Assembly (NCBI GenBank): GCA_016210055.1
Contig: JACQUZ010000041.1
Coordinates: forward strand, 1 to 64,000
Length of the DNA stretch: 64,000 nucleotides
Direction: 5' to 3'
DNA from: Deltaproteobacteria bacterium
GTDB lineage: Bacteria; Myxococcota_A; Polyangia; Haliangiales; SHYZ01
Below, piece by piece: positions 61,215-64,000 of this stretch. The notes under the pieces are model-generated. The model was given only the letters and a program-made list of their open reading frames with translations, had not been told where the DNA came from and did no database searches. The translations under genes were made by a program, and so were the position numbers. How positions within the stretch are numbered: position 1 is the stretch's first letter; every line of letters begins with the position of its first letter.

Positions 61215-61559
61215 ATGCCCAAGCGTAGGACAGAATTCGACGCTCGCCTCAACGCGATCATCGCCGACCATATCAGTGATCTCACGGCGGCAATTTCCCA
61301 CGCAGTGCGCCAAAACATTGCCGACGAGATTCAATCCTACCTGGCAGGCGTGCCTGCTGGGCCGGTATCGGCTCGAGGGATCGGGCGGAGGGTGGGGCCG
61401 GGGCGCCCTGCAAAGCGGCGTTCCATGGCGTGCATTGCACCGGGCTGCACCAATAGCTCGAAGGGCCCGCGTTTTCATTACCTGTGCGAGAAGCACATGG
61501 ATGCTCCCAAGAAGGACTACGAAGCCTGGAGGAAGGGGAGGAAGGGAGCTACGGCGTAG
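61215..61559 (+). CDS. small zinc-site protein with AT-hook-like motif
   Basis: 114 residues, ATG with AAGGAG at 8 bp. The N-terminal half is helical (FDARLNAIIADHISDLTAAI; SHAVRQNIADEIQSYLAGV). The middle VGPGRPAKRRS contains an AT-hook-type GRP core, and the end has a CIAPGCTNSSKGPRFHYLCE-KH pattern (CxxxxC then CxxH) able to bind zinc. I have no family name; the combination suggests binding of nucleic acid. Followed by a membrane protein gene in another frame. Confidence 0.7.
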   Translation: MPKRRTEFDARLNAIIADHISDLTAAISHAVRQNIADEIQSYLAGVPAGPVSARGIGRRVGPGRPAKRRSMACIAPGCTNSSKGPRFHYLCEKHMDAPKKDYEAWRKGRKGATA

Positions 61560-61612
61560 AACCGGTCCCCAAGCCTGCTGCGCGCCCCATCTGCCGCGTC
61601 GCGGTCTCCCCC

Positions 61613-63082
61613 ATGTCTTCCCTTCCAAGGCGTGCCGCCGCCGGCCTCGTGGTCGCCGCGTGCGCGTGCGCCTCACTGTCGCCGCTTCTCACGGCTCGAT
61701 ACCTGCCGCTTCTGGACGCGCCTAATCATCTGGGAGCCATCGCCACGTGGCGGTACTTCGATGACGTGAGATTAGGGCTCGCGGAGCATTACTCGCTCCA
61801 CCTGCGGCCTGTTCCCTATTGGGGATATTTTGGGCTCGTTCGTCTTTGGGCCGAGGTCATTCCGCTCGAGTGGGCGAACAAGCTGTTCATTGCATTGACG
61901 GTAGTCGGGCTCCCTCTCGCCCTTCGGGCGTTCCTCCGTGCTCATGGGCGACCGACATGGCTTGCGCTTGCTGGTTTTCCATTAGCGTGGAACTACAACC
62001 TGGCGCTCGGCTTCATTGCCTTCGTTGCAGGAGTGACCTGCTTCGTCTGGGGACTCGTCCTGCTTGCCCGGCTGGCTGACGAATTGCCTGGCAGGGGACG
62101 ATGGATCACCATTGCCAATTCGTTGGTCGGCATCGGGATCTACTTCTTCCACCCCATCCCTTTCTTGCTCTGGCTGGTGACGGTGGCCATTTACGTGCCG
62201 CGGCGAGTCGTGGCCGTCGGCTTTCCGGCGCTGGCTCTTTTCATGGGGCAAGCGATCCTGGCGCACGAGCAGGGGCTCGGTTCTGGGCCTGTAGACCGAG
62301 GAATCGATGGCCAGTGGCTTGATCTTGCGTCGAACCTCAAGGCGTTTCGGGGTTACCTGTTCGACTTTGTAACGCCCGGGCAGCAGCTTTGGCTGGTCTG
62401 TTCACTTCTCGTCTCCCTGGGCCTCGCCACAGCCCTGGTCGTGCGTGACTCCCGGAGGGACCTTCGCCCTGCCTTGCTCCTGCTCGTGCTGATCGTGCTC
62501 TACTTCGTGTTACCGATGCAGCTCCGGCGTCCGATCGACTGGTGGATGATAAACGGTCGACTTGCCGTGGTCATTGCCCTCGTCTCTCTCGCTTGCGTGC
62601 CGAGTGGCACTCTCCCTGGAGTCCGGGGCGTGCTCGTGGCGGCTCCCTTGGTACTGGCTGCCCTCTTGTATCCGGCCGCGGTCGCAGCGCGGTTCGCTGA
62701 CTTTGATTCTCGGGCCGAGGATTTTCGACGGATCGTGACCCACCTTCCCCATAATCCCTCGGTTCTTACCCTGGTTTATCCCCCACTTGGCGATCCAGCG
62801 GTGAATGTCGACGCCTGGCGCGAGTTCCCGTCGTACGTCCAAGTCGAGCGGGGGGGGTACAACCCATGGGCGTGGGACGATGGATTTCCCATGCGGGCAA
62901 GGCCCGAGGCCAAGAAGCCTGCGCCTCCTGGACACCATCCAGAGCGGTTTGTCTACGAGTTGCACGGCCCTCATTACGAGTGGTTCCTGACCAGAAATGA
63001 GCCCACGGGCCTCTTCGCGAAGCGATCCGAGCTTCAGCAAGTTGCCGAGCAAGGCGCGTGGAAACTTTGGAGAAGGAAGTGA
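61613..63082 (+). CDS. polytopic membrane protein of unknown function
   Basis: 489 residues from the ATG at 61613. About ten hydrophobic spans (ITIANSLVGIGIYFFHPIPF; LRPALLLLVLIVLYFVLPMQ; GVLVAAPLVLAALLYPAAVA). The first loop carries LPLLDAPNHLGAIATWRYFD, with Asp and His as in GT-C glycosyltransferase-like proteins; the C-terminal 100 residues are soluble. The size and topology resemble lipid-linked sugar or mannosyl-transferase-like membrane enzymes but no catalytic motif is assured. Its stop overlaps the CPBP start by 4 bp (GTGA), so the two are coupled. Confidence 0.7.
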   Translation: MSSLPRRAAAGLVVAACACASLSPLLTARYLPLLDAPNHLGAIATWRYFDDVRLGLAEHYSLHLRPVPYWGYFGLVRLWAEVIPLEWANKLFIALTVVGLPLALRAFLRAHGRPTWLALAGFPLAWNYNLALGFIAFVAGVTCFVWGLVLLARLADELPGRGRWITIANSLVGIGIYFFHPIPFLLWLVTVAIYVPRRVVAVGFPALALFMGQAILAHEQGLGSGPVDRGIDGQWLDLASNLKAFRGYLFDFVTPGQQLWLVCSLLVSLGLATALVVRDSRRDLRPALLLLVLIVLYFVLPMQLRRPIDWWMINGRLAVVIALVSLACVPSGTLPGVRGVLVAAPLVLAALLYPAAVAARFADFDSRAEDFRRIVTHLPHNPSVLTLVYPPLGDPAVNVDAWREFPSYVQVERGGYNPWAWDDGFPMRARPEAKKPAPPGHHPERFVYELHGPHYEWFLTRNEPTGLFAKRSELQQVAEQGAWKLWRRK

Positions 63083-63807
63083 CGACTCGTCCAGCCCTCC
63101 AGGCGGTGGTTGTCTTTCTCGGGGTGACGGGCTTCATCGCCTTGCTCTTCCAGCTTTCTCGGTCCGCGTCCCTCGTCGGAAGCCACCTGCACGCACTGGT
63201 GGCCGCGGTTTTCCTGCTCGTGCCTTCTTGGATCGCGAGGCGCGCCCGCGAGGACCTAGGCGAATACGGATTTTCCCTTCGGCCGGCTTGGCCATCACTG
63301 CTCATGGCGGCATGGGTGTCGGCGATCGTGTTTTCCTTGTTTCTCGTCGGTTTTGTCCTCTTCTACCAAGCCACGTGTGGAGGAACGTCATGGGGGCTCG
63401 AGAACCTGGCGCCTGGCCTGTGCCATCGGTTCGTGGGCTGGAAGGGGCTCGCGGAGCCTCGGGCACCGATGGACTTCTTGGATTCGGCGATCACCCAAGT
63501 CGTGGTCGTCGCGGTCCCCGAGGAGTTGTTCTTCCGCGGGTACCTCCTGCGGCGTCTCGAGGAGGCGTTCCCACCCAGGCGCCGCCTTCTCGGCGGCGGA
63601 ATTGGAATCGCCCTGGCTACCTCTGCTCTCTTGTTCGCACTGGGACACGTCCTCGTCGACGGGGATTTTCGCCGCATGGCCGTCTTTTTCCCCGGGCTTC
63701 TTTTCGGATGGATGCGCTCGGCAACGGGGTCGATCCTGGCGGGCTCGATCGTGCATGCGGCCTCCAACTTGTACATCGAGGCGCTCCACCGTACCTTCTT
63801 CCCGTGA
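63079..63807 (+). CDS. CPBP-family intramembrane metalloprotease (myxosortase-like candidate)
   Basis: 242 residues from the GTG at 63079 with GGAGAAGGA before it and a 4-bp overlap with the upstream stop; an in-frame GTG at 63058 is possible. Six or so spans. Abi/CPBP motifs: VPEELFFRGYLLRRLEE (motif 1, EExxxR), LLFALGHVLV (FxxxH) and SIVHAASNLYIE (HxxxN). CaaX-protease-like enzymes of this group include the proteases that process MYXO-CTERM tails in Myxococcota; such a tail is present in this window. Assignment as a myxosortase is inference. Confidence 0.85.
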   Translation: MTTRPALQAVVVFLGVTGFIALLFQLSRSASLVGSHLHALVAAVFLLVPSWIARRAREDLGEYGFSLRPAWPSLLMAAWVSAIVFSLFLVGFVLFYQATCGGTSWGLENLAPGLCHRFVGWKGLAEPRAPMDFLDSAITQVVVVAVPEELFFRGYLLRRLEEAFPPRRRLLGGGIGIALATSALLFALGHVLVDGDFRRMAVFFPGLLFGWMRSATGSILAGSIVHAASNLYIEALHRTFFP

Positions 63808-64000
63808 TGCCTCGCGTGGCGGCGTTTTTCGACATGGATCGTACTGTCCTCACGGTGAACACCGCCACGCTGTGGGTGAAGTACCAGCACAAGCGAGGGG
63901 AAATCTCGCGGTTCAAGCTGATTCGCTCGCTTGGGTGGGCGATGCGCTATCGTCTTGCCCTGATTGACGTCGAGACGGTGGCCCGCAGGGTGGTGGCAGA
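63807..64000 (+). CDS. HAD-family phosphatase, 5' part only
   Basis: 64 codons before the window ends. The ATG overlaps the CPBP stop by one base (TGATG). The HAD motif I is plain: VAAFFDMDRTVLTVNTATLW (DxDxT). The following YQHKRGEISRFKLIRSL matches the HAD-IB/SerB-like group that dephosphorylates phosphoserine or lysophosphatidic acid. Coupled to the CPBP gene. Confidence 0.85.
   Translation, partial: MPRVAAFFDMDRTVLTVNTATLWVKYQHKRGEISRFKLIRSLGWAMRYRLALIDVETVARRVVA

Overview
The window is GC-rich bacterial DNA that reads like a myxobacterium (Myxococcota, probably the Polyangia side). The signs are three serine/threonine kinases, PEGA-domain proteins, an FHA-type sigma-54 activator, several good -24/-12 promoters, a MYXO-CTERM-like tail, a CxDGxDNDxDG lipoprotein motif, and many GTG/TTG starts. 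No insertion sequence, phage, integron or CRISPR array is visible. The assignment to Myxococcota is inference from gene content.

Layout. 0-7 kb: a partial tRNA methyltransferase, a class II aldolase, then a leftward envelope operon (kinase, ECF sigma, anti-sigma, secreted protein, AsmA-GT51 fusion). 7-12.5 kb: an NAD(P)-binding protein, a surface beta-helix protein and a HEAT/DUF349 protein. 12.5-15.4 kb: a leftward respiratory set (porin-cytochrome, monoheme and NapC-like multiheme cytochromes, small membrane protein). 15.4-19.3 kb: universal stress proteins with an NDP-forming acyl-CoA synthetase, transcribed divergently from two sigma-54-type promoters around a palindrome. 19.3-21.9 kb: two hydrolases.

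The centrepiece is 21.6-36.6 kb: eleven genes on the minus strand with short gaps. A GriH-like dehydroquinate-synthase-II protein, a GriI-like aldolase and an aspartokinase together point to 3-amino-4-hydroxybenzoate (or a related amino-C7 compound) made from aspartate semialdehyde and dihydroxyacetone phosphate. They sit with two AMP-forming ligases (one membrane-anchored), a thioester-reductase-type dehydrogenase, a condensation-domain-like acyltransferase, an outer-membrane barrel and an ABC/FtsX exporter in which one permease is fused to a LolA-like lipid carrier. I read this as a pathway for an acylated aminohydroxybenzoate lipid delivered to the outer membrane; the product is unknown. 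A 40-bp stem lies between the aldolase and ligase genes.

37-43 kb holds polysaccharide genes (O-antigen ligase, flippase, Wza-like lipoprotein), a SUKH protein, biotin synthase and a cobalamin adenosyltransferase. 43.3-45.4 kb is a compact RiPP locus: a radical SAM/SPASM maturase with two colinear 54-residue precursors sharing a VTGG leader end and a CPxDCNKL core. 45.6-55.4 kb is signalling: two kinases, PEGA proteins, an orphan TRAP binding protein, and a lipoprotein/sigma-54 activator operon with its own sigma-54-type promoter. 55.6-60.6 kb is core: RNase P RNA, a zinc-ribbon coiled-coil protein, a CAU tRNA, rpoD and dnaG. The right end has two small unknown proteins, a polytopic membrane protein, a CPBP protease and a partial HAD phosphatase.
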